A DNA stretch of 64,000 bases, from the NCBI RefSeq assembly GCF_003287935.1, contig NZ_CP030287.1:1364001-1428000 (forward strand), read 5' to 3'. Positions within the stretch are counted from its first letter, which is position 1, and every line of letters begins with the position of its first letter. The position numbers and the translations under genes are program-made. The DNA comes from Streptomyces sp. ICC1. Lineage in GTDB: Bacteria > Actinomycetota > Actinomycetes > Streptomycetales > Streptomycetaceae. Below the pieces are notes generated by a model. It had not been told where the DNA came from. It saw nothing but the letters and a program-made list of their open reading frames with translations, and did not search any database. This document shows, one piece after another, positions 32,694 through 40,492 of this stretch.

Positions 32694-33743
32694 TCAGGCG
32701 ACGGCTCGCACCTCGGCCGGCGGGGACGGGCAGGCGCGGCAGCGGCCGGGGGCCGGGGCGCGGAAGGCCCGGTCGCAGCCGTCGCAGTTCTGGAGCGGGT
32801 CCGGGCGCCGGCCGACCGCCCCGGCGGCCGCCACCCGGACCGGGACCGGGGGCAGGGGCGGCGGGAGCAGGGCCGCGAGCCGGTACGCGAGCACGGATGC
32901 CGCGTTGCGCAGGGGCTCGGGCAGACCGGCTGACAGCGCCCGCTCGATGAACTCGGGTTCCACCCCCCGTACCAGCCAGTCCGACACCCCGGGCGCGAGC
33001 CGCGTGACATCCCGCTCGGACAGCAGCAGCCGGGGGTCACGGCGCCGCAGTCCGGCCAGCAACGCGATGGCCTCCGGCGTGCCGGCCTCCGGCTCCGGGG
33101 CGGGGGCCGACTCCGGCTCGGACGCCGGGGCCGGCTCCGGCCCTGGCGTAGGGGCCGACCACGACTCGGGTGCGGGCCCGACGACCGGCTCGGGTGCGGG
33201 CCCGACGACCGGCTCGGGTGCGGCCGCCTCCGACTCGGGTACGGGCTCCACGACCGGCTCGGGCTCGGGCTCCGGCTCCCCCACGGGATCCGGTACGGGC
33301 TCCCCGTCCGGCGCTACGGGCTCCCCGTCCGGCAGCGGAGGCCGGGACGGCCGGGACGGGGGCGGGCCGCCCAGGGCCGCACCGGGCTTGTTGTACGAGT
33401 ACGTCCGCGTCACCACGCGGCCACCCTCCAGCCGCTCGCGGCGCCGTTCCAGGTAGCCGTGCCGTTCCAGCTCCCGCAGGGCGGACCCGAGCCGGATCTC
33501 CCCCTCCGGGAACCGCTCGGCGAGCGCCTTCACGCCGACGGGCGCACCGTCGGGCAGCGACTGGATGTGCGCCGCGACCCCGATCGCCGTCGCCGACAGC
33601 TCGCGGTGCTGGAGGAGGTGATTGCCGATCACGGTGTAGTGAGTCGCGTGCCACGTGTTGACGTGGATGACACCGGATCGGGGGGTCCCGGGCCGAACTC
33701 GGGACGATGCGCGCGAGGGCGCGCTAGGCTGCTCAAGAGCCAT
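32694..33743 (-). CDS. Helix-turn-helix protein with Pro/Glu/Val linker and zinc ribbon
   Basis: A 349-residue protein. The winged-helix domain (about residues 40-115) includes GVAAHIQSLPDGAPVGVKALA and SALRELERHGYLERRRER. Residues about 125-215 are a disordered Pro/Glu/Val/Gly linker encoded by 24-bp DNA repeats. A helical region follows (about 220-300), then a zinc-ribbon CDGC...CRAC at the C-terminus. This streptomycete family resembles replication-initiator-type HTH proteins, but the target is unknown. ATG at 33743 has no clear ribosome site. Confidence 0.78.
   Translation of the reverse strand: MALEQPSAPSRASSRVRPGTPRSGVIHVNTWHATHYTVIGNHLLQHRELSATAIGVAAHIQSLPDGAPVGVKALAERFPEGEIRLGSALRELERHGYLERRRERLEGGRVVTRTYSYNKPGAALGGPPPSRPSRPPLPDGEPVAPDGEPVPDPVGEPEPEPEPVVEPVPESEAAAPEPVVGPAPEPVVGPAPESWSAPTPGPEPAPASEPESAPAPEPEAGTPEAIALLAGLRRRDPRLLLSERDVTRLAPGVSDWLVRGVEPEFIERALSAGLPEPLRNAASVLAYRLAALLPPPLPPVPVRVAAAGAVGRRPDPLQNCDGCDRAFRAPAPGRCRACPSPPAEVRAVA
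33165..33257 (+). repeat. 24-bp in-frame repeats in HTH gene
   Basis: Two identical 24-bp units starting CTCGGGTGCGGGCCCGACGA lie at 33165-33188 and 33189-33212, with diverged copies following to 33257. On the minus strand they encode PEPVVGPA units in the linker. Confidence 0.75.
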
Positions 33744-33974
33744 GGGGAAGGTCTACGCTTCCTGCTTGGTCAGGCCCTCGACCGGGATTGCACTCCCGCC
33801 GGGGGCCGTCTCATGTCTGCTGTTGTCGTCGGGGCGAGCATATGCCCGGCAACCGGTCTGGAATCCAGCCGAGTTGGCATAGTTCACCCGACCGAGCGAC
33901 GAGGCCCGCGAGCGGGCTGGACGCGGGCCGGTTGGGTTGGGTCGGTTGGTTTTTTCCCCCGGTTCTTTGGGTCT

Positions 33975-34388
33975 TTATGCGTCCGGCGCCACCGGATCGC
34001 GGAGACCCGCGGCCCGGGTGTCGAGGCGGACCTCCGCCCACACCACCTTGAGCGGAACCGGCCCTTCCCTCACCCCCCACCGCTCCGCGAGCGCCTCGAC
34101 CACCACGAGCCCGCGCCCCGCGTCGCGGATCTCCGGGATCCGGTCGCTCCGCGCGTCCGCCACCTCGATGAGCAGCCTGCCGGGGGTGACGGTGAGAGCC
34201 AGCCGGAAGTCCCGCCCCGGGACCCGCCCGTGGGTCACGGCATTCGCACCGAGCTCGGCGACGATCTGCGCGGGGCCGTCCAGAGGAAGCCCCCAGGAGC
34301 GGAGTTGTTCGACGGCGAGCATGCGGCCCAGCCGGGCGCCGCGCGGGGTGGCGGACAGCTGGACGTGGAAGTCGACGAGTTGAGTCAT
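33975..34388 (-). CDS. HATPase_c anti-sigma-type ATP-binding protein
   Basis: About 137 residues of the RsbW/SpoIIAB-like histidine-kinase-type ATPase family. N-box: IVAELGANAVTHG; G1 region: IEVADARSDRIPEIRDAGRGLVVVEALAERWG. Such small stand-alone ATPases are abundant in Streptomyces and often sit beside XRE/DUF5753 and DUF397 genes, as here. The ATG at 34388 gives MTQLVDFHVQL; a longer frame upstream is possible. Divergent from the XRE gene (158 nt between starts). Confidence 0.82.
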   Translation of the reverse strand: MTQLVDFHVQLSATPRGARLGRMLAVEQLRSWGLPLDGPAQIVAELGANAVTHGRVPGRDFRLALTVTPGRLLIEVADARSDRIPEIRDAGRGLVVVEALAERWGVREGPVPLKVVWAEVRLDTRAAGLRDPVAPDA

Positions 34389-34546
34389 CACGTCACTCAG
34401 CGTGTCCGTCCGTGCGTAGCGTGAGAAGCCGCACCGCTCGTACGTCCCGGGTTTGTCCGGCGCTTGTCCAGCCCTGTCCGGGCTGTCCGGCACCACCCGA
34501 CGGGTACGGGGCGCTGAGAACATCGGCTCGTCGGAAGTGGGCACGC

Positions 34547-35404
34547 ATGAGCGTGGACAGTGACGGTACGGAAGACGCGGGCTGGGACGTCGATCCCGAG
34601 GACGAACAGGGCGTGGCGGTACTGGCCGCGCTCGGCCGCCAGCTCAAGACCTGGCGCGAGCAGGCGGGCATCCGTGCCGCCGACCTCGGCACGGCGATCG
34701 GCTACGGAGAGGACCAGGTCCGCAAGGTCGAGGCGGGCAAACGGATCCCGCGCCCGGAGTACCTGGACAAGGCGGACGAGGCGCTGCGGGCGGGCGGGAA
34801 GATCGCCGCGATGAAGGCGGACATGGAGACGGTCCGCTACCCGAAGAAGGTGCGGGACCTGAAGAAGTTGGAGGCGCGGGCCGTCGAGATCAACACCTAC
34901 AACAACCACAACATCAACGGGCTCCTCCAAACCGAGGAGTACGCGTCGGCGCTCTTCGGGATGCGACGCCCCGCCTACCCGCCGGACGAGCTGGACCGGA
35001 ACCTGGCCGCACGAATGGCACGCCGGTCGGTCTTCGATCGCTCCCCGGCTCCCACACTCAGCTTCATCCAGGAAGAGGTGACTCTCCGCCGCAGGATCGG
35101 GGGCACAATGGTCCTGCGGCGACAGCTCCAACGTCTGCTGGAGGTATGCCAATTGCAGCAGGTCGAGTTGCAGGTGATGCCGACCGACCGTGAGGACCAC
35201 GCCGGGATGGGCGGCCTCATCGAGCTCCTCAAGTTCGATGACGGCTCGGGCGTCGGGCGCTCCGAAGGTGCCTTCCACGGACGCCCGGTTTCCGACCCGA
35301 GGAAGCTCCGAATCCTTGAGCTGCGCTATGGCATCATCCGAGCTCAGGCGCTTACGCCCCAAGAGTCACGGACTTTCATCGAGCAACTGCTGGGAGAAAC
35401 ATGA
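34547..35404 (+). CDS. XRE-family regulator with DUF5753
   Basis: A 285-residue protein. An acidic N-terminus is followed by an XRE-type helix-turn-helix (LKTWREQAGIRAADLGTAIGYGEDQVRKVEAG, about residues 30-62) and a C-terminal DUF5753 domain (EINTYNNHNINGLLQTEEYASALF and beyond). It is the canonical partner of the DUF397 gene, which overlaps by 4 nt. BldB/WhiJ-type XRE-DUF397 pairs act in development and antibiotic control (family knowledge). Confidence 0.9.
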   Translation: MSVDSDGTEDAGWDVDPEDEQGVAVLAALGRQLKTWREQAGIRAADLGTAIGYGEDQVRKVEAGKRIPRPEYLDKADEALRAGGKIAAMKADMETVRYPKKVRDLKKLEARAVEINTYNNHNINGLLQTEEYASALFGMRRPAYPPDELDRNLAARMARRSVFDRSPAPTLSFIQEEVTLRRRIGGTMVLRRQLQRLLEVCQLQQVELQVMPTDREDHAGMGGLIELLKFDDGSGVGRSEGAFHGRPVSDPRKLRILELRYGIIRAQALTPQESRTFIEQLLGET

Positions 35405-35592
35405 TCCACCACCCTGAGCTGGACTGGTTCAAGAGCAGCTACAGCAGCAGCAGCGAGGGCGACGACTGCGTCGAGGTGGCCACCACCCCCGCCACCGTCC
35501 ACGTCCGCGACTCCAAGGACATCCGCCAGCCCCACCTCGCCTTCGCGCCGAGCGCATGGGCCGGGTTCGTGGAGCACGCAGCCGGCCGCTGA
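35401..35592 (+). CDS. DUF397 protein
   Basis: A 63-residue DUF397 protein with the family landmarks LDWFKSSYSSSSEGDDCVEVA and VHVRDSKDI, ending FAPSAWAGFVEHA. It is the small partner, often toxin-antitoxin-like or a modulator, of the XRE/DUF5753 regulator whose stop codon it overlaps by 4 nt. Confidence 0.92.
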   Translation: MIHHPELDWFKSSYSSSSEGDDCVEVATTPATVHVRDSKDIRQPHLAFAPSAWAGFVEHAAGR

Positions 35593-35606
35593 CACGGGCA
35601 ACGCAA

Positions 35607-35636
35607 CAGCCCCCGCCCGGACGGGGGCGGGGGCTG
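35607..35636. terminator. Bidirectional terminator DUF397 / symporter
   Basis: Arms CAGCCCCCGCCC (35607-35618) and GGGCGGGGGCTG (35625-35636) form a perfect 12-bp stem with a 6-nt loop between two convergent genes. Confidence 0.75.
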
Positions 35637-35660
35637 CGGCGAGTGTGCGGCGGGGCGGGG

Positions 35661-37007
35661 TCAGGCCGAGACGAGGACCTTCTCCTCGGCAGGGGTCTCC
35701 GCCGGGGCCGGCTCGTCCAGCGGGGAGGAGGAGGCGGTCGCGTAGGCGACCTTGTCCAGGATTCCCTCGCGGGCCGCGACGATCACCGGGACCAGAGCCT
35801 GCCCGGCCACGTTCGTGGCCGTCCTCATCATGTCCAGGATCGGGTCGATCGCCATCAGCAGGCCCACGCCCTCCAGCGGGAGGCCCAGCGTGGAGAGGGT
35901 CAGGGTCAGCATGACCGTGGCGCCCGTCAGACCGGCCGTGGCGGCCGAGCCGACGACGGAGACGAAGGCGATGAGCAGGTAGTCGGTGATGCCGAGCTGC
36001 ACGTCGAAGATCTGCGCGATGAAGATCGCGGCGAGCGCCGGGTAGATCGCGGCGCAGCCGTCCATCTTCGTCGTCGCGCCGAACGGGACGGCGAAGGAGG
36101 CGTACTCCTTCGGGACGCCGAGGCGCTCGGTGACCTTCTGGGTGAGCGGCATGGTGCCGACCGACGAGCGGGAGACGAAGGCCAGCTGGATGGCCGGCCA
36201 GGCGCCCTTGAAGAACTGGAGCGGGTTGACCTTGGCGACGGTCCAGAGCAGCAGCGGGTAGACGCCGAACATCACGAGCGCGGAGCCGACGTACACGTCG
36301 ATGGTGAAGGTCGCGTACTTGCCGAGCAGGTCCCAGCCGTACGTGGCGATCGCGGTGCCGATGAGGCCGACGGTGCCGAGCGGGGCGAGGCGGATGACCC
36401 ACCACAGGGCCTTCTGGAGCAGCTCCAGCACGGACTCGGCGAGGTTCAGCACCGGCTGCGCCTTGCTGCCGAGCTGGAGGGCGGCGATGCCGGCGACGGC
36501 GGCGAGGAAGACGATCTGCAGGACGTTCAGCTCGGTGAACGGCGTGATGATGTCCTTCGGCACGATGCCGGTCAGGAAGTCCAGCCAGGACCCGTGGCGC
36601 TTCGGCAGCTTGCCGTCCTGCGGGGTGAGGCCGGTGCCGGAGCCCGGGTTGGTCAGCAGGCCGATGCCGAGGCCGATGCCCACCGCGATCAGCGACGTGA
36701 TCATGAACCAGAGCAGCGTGCGCGAGGCGAGCCGCGCGGCGTTGTTCACCTTCCGCAGGTTGGTGATCGACACCAGGATGGCGAAGAAGACGAGCGGGGC
36801 GACGGCCAGCTTCAGCAGCTGGACGAAGATGTCGCCGATCTGCTCGAGGGTGGTGCCGAGCCAGCTGATCTCCTGGCTGCGGGAGAGCCAGCCGAGGAGC
36901 ACACCGAGCACGAGGCCGGTGACTATCTGGGCCCAGAAGGGGAACTTGAACGAGGGCTTCGCCTTGGCGGGGGCCTGGGCGGCAGGGCTCTGCGGTGACG
37001 CGGACAC
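35661..37007 (-). CDS. Dicarboxylate/amino acid:cation symporter (DAACS)
   Basis: A 448-residue DAACS (SLC1-type) transporter with about 8 membrane helices and two re-entrant loops. Landmarks: AFVSRSSVGTMPLT (serine-rich HP1-like loop), FAVPFGATTKMDGCAAIYPAL, and the MAIDPILDMMRTATNVAGQ region that binds substrate in GltPh. The tail is Ala/Glu-rich. The family includes glutamate/aspartate carriers and the cystine symporter TcyP; the Cys-rich leader peptide upstream argues for a sulfur amino acid substrate here. GTG at 37007 has GGAGAG 5 nt upstream; GTG at 37013 is the alternative. Confidence 0.88.
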   Translation of the reverse strand: MSASPQSPAAQAPAKAKPSFKFPFWAQIVTGLVLGVLLGWLSRSQEISWLGTTLEQIGDIFVQLLKLAVAPLVFFAILVSITNLRKVNNAARLASRTLLWFMITSLIAVGIGLGIGLLTNPGSGTGLTPQDGKLPKRHGSWLDFLTGIVPKDIITPFTELNVLQIVFLAAVAGIAALQLGSKAQPVLNLAESVLELLQKALWWVIRLAPLGTVGLIGTAIATYGWDLLGKYATFTIDVYVGSALVMFGVYPLLLWTVAKVNPLQFFKGAWPAIQLAFVSRSSVGTMPLTQKVTERLGVPKEYASFAVPFGATTKMDGCAAIYPALAAIFIAQIFDVQLGITDYLLIAFVSVVGSAATAGLTGATVMLTLTLSTLGLPLEGVGLLMAIDPILDMMRTATNVAGQALVPVIVAAREGILDKVAYATASSSPLDEPAPAETPAEEKVLVSA

Positions 37008-37125
37008 GGACACTCTCCGGGTGGTTCTGCGGTTCTGCGGTGGGGTGGTGGTGCGGTGCGGCAGCACCCGGAAAAGAAGAGCCGGGCGGGCGGGACCGCT
37101 GCTGTGCCAGGGCTGGTCGCGGGAC

Positions 37126-37233
37126 TCAGCGACAACAGCAACAGGCCGCGGACGCGCGGCGGCAGAGGTCGACGTGCAAGCGCGCCACGAGCGGAACGCT
37201 CGTGGTCATCCGGGGCGCGGCTGCGGTCAACAT
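37126..37233 (-). CDS. Cys-rich leader peptide of the DAACS symporter
   Basis: A 35-residue ORF (27 if ATG at 37209 is used) reading ...MTTSVPLVARLHVDLCRRAS and ending with four consecutive Cys codons, Arg and TGA. It resembles the streptomycete putative leader peptides (HVDL...S/A...C pattern) that precede sulfur-metabolism genes. The stop lies 119 nt before the symporter start on the same strand; the gap contains short hairpins. The run of TGT/TGC codons suggests ribosome-mediated attenuation responding to charged tRNA-Cys. TAGCGT (a -10-like hexamer) lies 7 nt before the first ATG, so the transcript may be leaderless. Confidence 0.7.
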   Translation of the reverse strand: MLTAAAPRMTTSVPLVARLHVDLCRRASAACCCCR

Positions 37234-37240
37234 GTTGAAC

Positions 37241-37277
37241 ACGCTAACACTTCTCCTTTGGGAATCCCAAAGGAGAA
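37241..37277 (-). promoter_or_regulatory. Promoter and large palindromic operator of leader/symporter
   Basis: A perfect palindrome with arms TTCTCCTTTGGGA (37251-37263) and TCCCAAAGGAGAA (37265-37277) around one central base. On the minus strand, TTGGGA in it can serve as a -35, with 18 bp to TAGCGT (37241-37246) as the -10. A third CTTTGGG half-site follows at 37278-37284. A dimeric repressor bound here would cover the -35 region. Confidence 0.65.
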
Positions 37278-37411
37278 CTTTGGGTCGAGGCGGCGGCCCC
37301 GGAAACGCCGAAAGCCCCGGCACCACGGGCGGTTGACCCGGTGCTGGGGCGATTCGATGCGTTTCGGCGCGCTTGGGGATGTGATGCACCCCACGCGGGG
37401 CGGCCGCGCCG

Positions 37412-37723
37412 CTACTGGCCGGCGCGCGCGGCGTCGTCGACGCCGTCCTCCTGGTTGCGGTTCGCGGCGAGCTTCTGCTTCGCACCCGCGACGCGTCCGG
37501 AGATGGTCGCGGACATCTCGTCGCGCTGCTTGCGCAGCAGGACGAAGGAGAGCGGGGCGGAGAGCACGAGGGCGAGCAGCACGACCCAGGCGAAGTTGGC
37601 GTCGCCGAGGCCCGAGGGCACCCAGCGCAGCCGGACCAGGACGGCGACGAGGACGAGGCACCCGACGAAGATCCCCAGTCGCATCGCGGTGTATCGGATC
37701 GTCGCGCTCGGCTTGAGGGACAC
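37412..37723 (-). CDS. DUF4229 membrane protein
   Basis: A 103-residue protein with two hydrophobic helices (about residues 15-32 and 43-63: IFVGCLVLVAVLVRL and FAWVVLLALVLSAPLSFVLL), then a polar tail with RDEMSATISGRVAGAKQKL. This is the DUF4229 family, common next to menaquinone genes in streptomycetes; function unknown. GTG start at 37723. Confidence 0.87.
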   Translation of the reverse strand: MSLKPSATIRYTAMRLGIFVGCLVLVAVLVRLRWVPSGLGDANFAWVVLLALVLSAPLSFVLLRKQRDEMSATISGRVAGAKQKLAANRNQEDGVDDAARAGQ

Positions 37724-37843
37724 GGTGACCCCTGCTCTCTTCTCGTCCGTTCGCCGCTCGTACGTCGGCTCGTGCCCGTCCAGTGAAGCACGTCCGCCCC
37801 GGGCTCCGGCCCCTCGGGGTCGCGCCCCCGGCAGCCGCGCAGG

Positions 37844-38377
37844 TCAGTGCAGCGGCAGGAGGAGGGTGATGTCGTCGCGGTCGTCGCCGGGGGCCACCCG
37901 GATGGCGTCGGGGACCCGGCCGACCTCCTTGTAGCCGCAGGCCGCGTAGAAGTGCTCCAGTCCGTGGCCGCCGCGGCAGCCCAGGCGCAGGGCGTCGATG
38001 CCGGGGAGGGAGCGGGCGGCGGCCTCGACCGCGGCCATCAGCTCCCGGCCGCGGCCCGCGCCTTGGTGCCGGGGGTGGACCATCACCGTGTATACCCACA
38101 GCCAATGCCGCTGGAGGTGGTGGGCGTTGTGGGAGAGGAAGGCCGTGGCGGCGACCCGGCCCTCCCCGTCGTGGCCGACGAGCAGGCGCATCTCGCCGGT
38201 CGCCACCTTCGCGAGCTGCCCCGCCAGCGCGGGACGGATGTCGCCGGCGGTGACGGGCGGCACGAAGCCCACCGCCCCGCCGGCGTTGGTGACGTCCGTC
38301 CACAGCTCCAGGATCCCGTCGCTGAGGGCGGGGTCGACGGCGGCGGCGCTCGGTTCGAAGGTGTAAGTAATGGGCAC
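37844..38377 (-). CDS. GNAT-family N-acetyltransferase
   Basis: A 177-residue GCN5-related acetyltransferase. The acetyl-CoA-binding motif A is WVYTVMVHPRHQGAGRGRELM (Q/RXXGXG/A), and the ALRLGCRGGHGLEHFYAACGYKEVGR region is motif B. Substrate unknown. GTG start at 38377; a TAATCT -10-like hexamer 12 nt upstream, with no ribosome site, suggests leaderless translation. Confidence 0.87.
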   Translation of the reverse strand: MPITYTFEPSAAAVDPALSDGILELWTDVTNAGGAVGFVPPVTAGDIRPALAGQLAKVATGEMRLLVGHDGEGRVAATAFLSHNAHHLQRHWLWVYTVMVHPRHQGAGRGRELMAAVEAAARSLPGIDALRLGCRGGHGLEHFYAACGYKEVGRVPDAIRVAPGDDRDDITLLLPLH

Positions 38378-38438
38378 TCTTGAAGATTAACCATTACGCA
38401 CGGGGTGCGCAAAAGAGGCCCGCCCGGACCCGGGTACG

Positions 38439-38483
38439 GCGCCGCCCCGGCCCCCGCCACGAGGGCGGGAACCGGGGCGGCGC
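38439..38483 (-). terminator. Terminator after mqnE
   Basis: Outer arms GCGCCGCCCCGG (38439-38450) and CCGGGGCGGCGC (38472-38483) with an inner CCCGCC/GGCGGG pairing make a long stem 30 nt past the mqnE stop. Confidence 0.75.
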
Positions 38484-38512
38484 TGCGGAGCGGAGCCGGG
38501 GGCGGGCCGGGG

Positions 38513-39676
38513 TCAGACCCGCATCGCCTGCGGGGTCTCGCGCAGGCCCGCGTCCGGGCCGGGGTACTCGCGGATGATCTCGTAGCGCGTGTTGCGCTCG
38601 ACCGGGCGGAAGCCCGCGTCGCGGATCAGCTCCAGCAGGTCCTCGCGGCCCAGCTTGTTCGGGGTGCCGTAGTTGTCCGCATCGTGCGTGATCTTGTACT
38701 CGACGACCGAGCCGTCCATGTCGTCCGCGCCGTGCTGCAGCGCCAGCTGGGCGGTCTGCACGCCGTGCATGACCCAGAAGACCTTCACGTGCGGCACGTT
38801 GTCGAAGAGGAGCCGGGAGACCGCGAAGGTCTTCAGCGCCTCGGCGCCCGTCGCCATCGTCGTGCGCGCCTGGAGCTTGTTGCGGACCTTGCCGTCCTTC
38901 ATGTCCACGAAGTCGTGCTGGTAGCGCAGCGGGATGAAGACCTGGAAGCCGCCGGTCTCGTCCTGCAGCTCGCGCAGCCGGAGCACGTGGTCCACGCGGT
39001 GGCGCGGCTCCTCGATGTGCCCGTAGAGCATGGTCGACGGGGTCTTGAGGCCCTTCGAGTGCGCGAGGCGGTGGATGCGCGACCAGTCTTCCCAGTGGGT
39101 GCGGTGGTCCACGATGTGCTGGCGGACCTCCCAGTCGAAGATCTCCGCGCCGCCGCCGGTGAGGGACTCCAGGCCGGCTTCGATCAGCTCGTCCAGGATG
39201 TCGGAGGCCGACATGCCGGAGATCGTCTCGAAGTGGTGGATCTCGGTGGCGGTGAACGCCTTCAGCGAGACGTTCGGCAGCGCCTTCTTCAGCTCGGAGA
39301 GCGAGCGCGGGTAGTACCGCCACGGCAGGCTGGGGTGCAGGCCGTTGACGATGTGCAGCTCGGTGAGGTTCTCGTTCTCCATGGCCTTGGCCAGGCGCAC
39401 GGCCTCCTCGATGCGCATCGTGTACGCGTCCTTCTCCCCCGGCTTGCGCTGGAAGGAGCAGTAGGCGCACGACGCGGTGCACACGTTCGTCATGTTGAGG
39501 TGACGGTTGACGTTGAAGTGGACGACGTCGCCGTTCTTGCGCGTGCGCACCTCGTGGGCGAGGCCGCCGAGCCAGGCCAGGTCATCCGACCCGTAGAGGG
39601 CGATGCCGTCCTCACGGGTCAGCCGCTCGCCGGAGCGAACCTTGTCCTCCAGCTCACGCTTGAGCCCAGCGTCCAT
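38513..39676 (-). CDS. mqnE: Aminofutalosine synthase MqnE
   Basis: A 387-residue radical-SAM enzyme of the futalosine menaquinone pathway. The 4Fe-4S ligands are in CTASCAYCSF (CX3CX2C), with EIHHFETISGMSAS and SLTGGGAEIFD as further family landmarks. It joins the chorismate-derived enolpyruvyl benzoate and S-adenosylmethionine to give aminofutalosine. Length is normal; followed by a strong terminator. Confidence 0.95.
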   Translation of the reverse strand: MDAGLKRELEDKVRSGERLTREDGIALYGSDDLAWLGGLAHEVRTRKNGDVVHFNVNRHLNMTNVCTASCAYCSFQRKPGEKDAYTMRIEEAVRLAKAMENENLTELHIVNGLHPSLPWRYYPRSLSELKKALPNVSLKAFTATEIHHFETISGMSASDILDELIEAGLESLTGGGAEIFDWEVRQHIVDHRTHWEDWSRIHRLAHSKGLKTPSTMLYGHIEEPRHRVDHVLRLRELQDETGGFQVFIPLRYQHDFVDMKDGKVRNKLQARTTMATGAEALKTFAVSRLLFDNVPHVKVFWVMHGVQTAQLALQHGADDMDGSVVEYKITHDADNYGTPNKLGREDLLELIRDAGFRPVERNTRYEIIREYPGPDAGLRETPQAMRV

Positions 39677-39771
39677 GCCCGGTCCTCTCCTCTGTCCTCA
39701 TGTGTGCGCGCGTCCCGCGGGCACCCGCGTCCCCTTGGTGCAGGCGCCCCGCGACCGTCCCAACCGTACTC

Positions 39772-40245
39772 TCAGGCTTCCTCGGGCAGACCCCCGACCC
39801 GGTTCTCCCACTTGGTGGAGAGCACGATCGTGGTGCGCGTGCGCGAGCAGCCCTTGGTGCCCGAGAGCCTGCGGATGATCTTCTCCAGCCCGTCCACGTC
39901 GTTGGCGCGCACCTTCAGCATGAAGGAATCGTCGCCGGCGATGAACCAGCAGTCCTCGATCTCCGAGAGGTCGCGCAGCCGGCGGGCCACGTCCTCGTGG
40001 TCCGCGGCGTCGGAGAGGGAGATGCCGATCAGCGCCGTGACGCCGAGGCCGAGCGAGGCCGCGTCGACGGTCGCGCGGTAGCCGGTGATGACTCCGGCCG
40101 TCTCCAGCCGGTTGATCCGGTCGGTGACGCTGGGGCCGGAGAGGCCCACGAGCCGGCCCAGCTCCGCGTACGAGGCACGTCCGTTCTCACGAAGTGCCTG
40201 GATGAGCTGCCTGTCCACCGCGTCCATATACCTGGAGCCTTCCAT
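39772..40245 (-). CDS. Lrp/AsnC-family regulator
   Basis: About 157 residues. The N-terminal helix-turn-helix (VDRQLIQALRENGRASYAELG then LSGPSVTDRINRLE) is followed by a RAM ligand-binding domain (GITGYRA.. to IVLSTKWEN). It probably senses an amino acid. ATG at 40245 is chosen; ATG at 40227 (MDAVDRQL) is also possible. Divergent from the 44-aa protein gene, with two inverted repeats between them. Confidence 0.88.
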   Translation of the reverse strand: MEGSRYMDAVDRQLIQALRENGRASYAELGRLVGLSGPSVTDRINRLETAGVITGYRATVDAASLGLGVTALIGISLSDAADHEDVARRLRDLSEIEDCWFIAGDDSFMLKVRANDVDGLEKIIRRLSGTKGCSRTRTTIVLSTKWENRVGGLPEEA

Positions 40246-40272
40246 TATTCGGCGATCCCTCAAGTTTACGTA

Positions 40273-40334
40273 TAGAATCAAAGGCACACAGGGTCGACAC
40301 CCTGTGAATCTTTCAACAGATCAACGATGATCTG
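40273..40334. promoter_or_regulatory. Operator/promoter region Lrp gene / 44-aa protein
   Basis: TAGAAT (40273-40278) is a consensus -10 for the plus strand. IR1 has arms CACAGGGT (40287-40294) and ACCCTGTG (40299-40306); IR2 has arms CAGATCA (40317-40323) and TGATCTG (40328-40334). Both have 4-nt centres, about 29 bp apart. They are candidate binding sites for the adjacent Lrp/AsnC protein, or 5'-leader hairpins. Confidence 0.5.
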
Positions 40335-40357
40335 ACAATCTTCAGGAGTGGTTCACC

Positions 40358-40492
40358 GTGTACACGATCGAGATGGCCTACGCGCACATGCGACAGCTCC
40401 AGGAGCTGGCCAACCGATCCCGCACCGACCAGCCCGCCGCCGCACACCGCGTCGACAAGACCCGCAAGCCGGGGCGCGCCAAGAAGCGCTAG
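40358..40492 (+). CDS. 44-aa basic small protein
   Basis: Starts with GTG after AGGAG at 9-nt spacing: M(V)YTIEMAYAHMRQLQELANR, then a Lys/Arg-rich C-terminus ending RKPGRAKKR. Codon use is typical of the genome. This resembles a short hypothetical protein found in streptomycetes near menaquinone genes, of unknown function; the amphipathic first half and basic tail could bind nucleic acid (inference). Its stop overlaps the convergent UbiX-like gene by 4 nt. Confidence 0.75.
   Translation: MYTIEMAYAHMRQLQELANRSRTDQPAAAHRVDKTRKPGRAKKR

Noticed and set aside
29968..33456. 1162-residue plus-strand frame
   Set aside because: Antisense to the TPR and acyl-CoA ligase genes; no domain structure.
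33744..33974. Possible tRNA or attachment site in the gap before the HATPase gene
   Set aside because: I could find no cloverleaf, T-loop GTTCGA pattern or direct repeats; only a short GCCCGC/GCGGGC hairpin.
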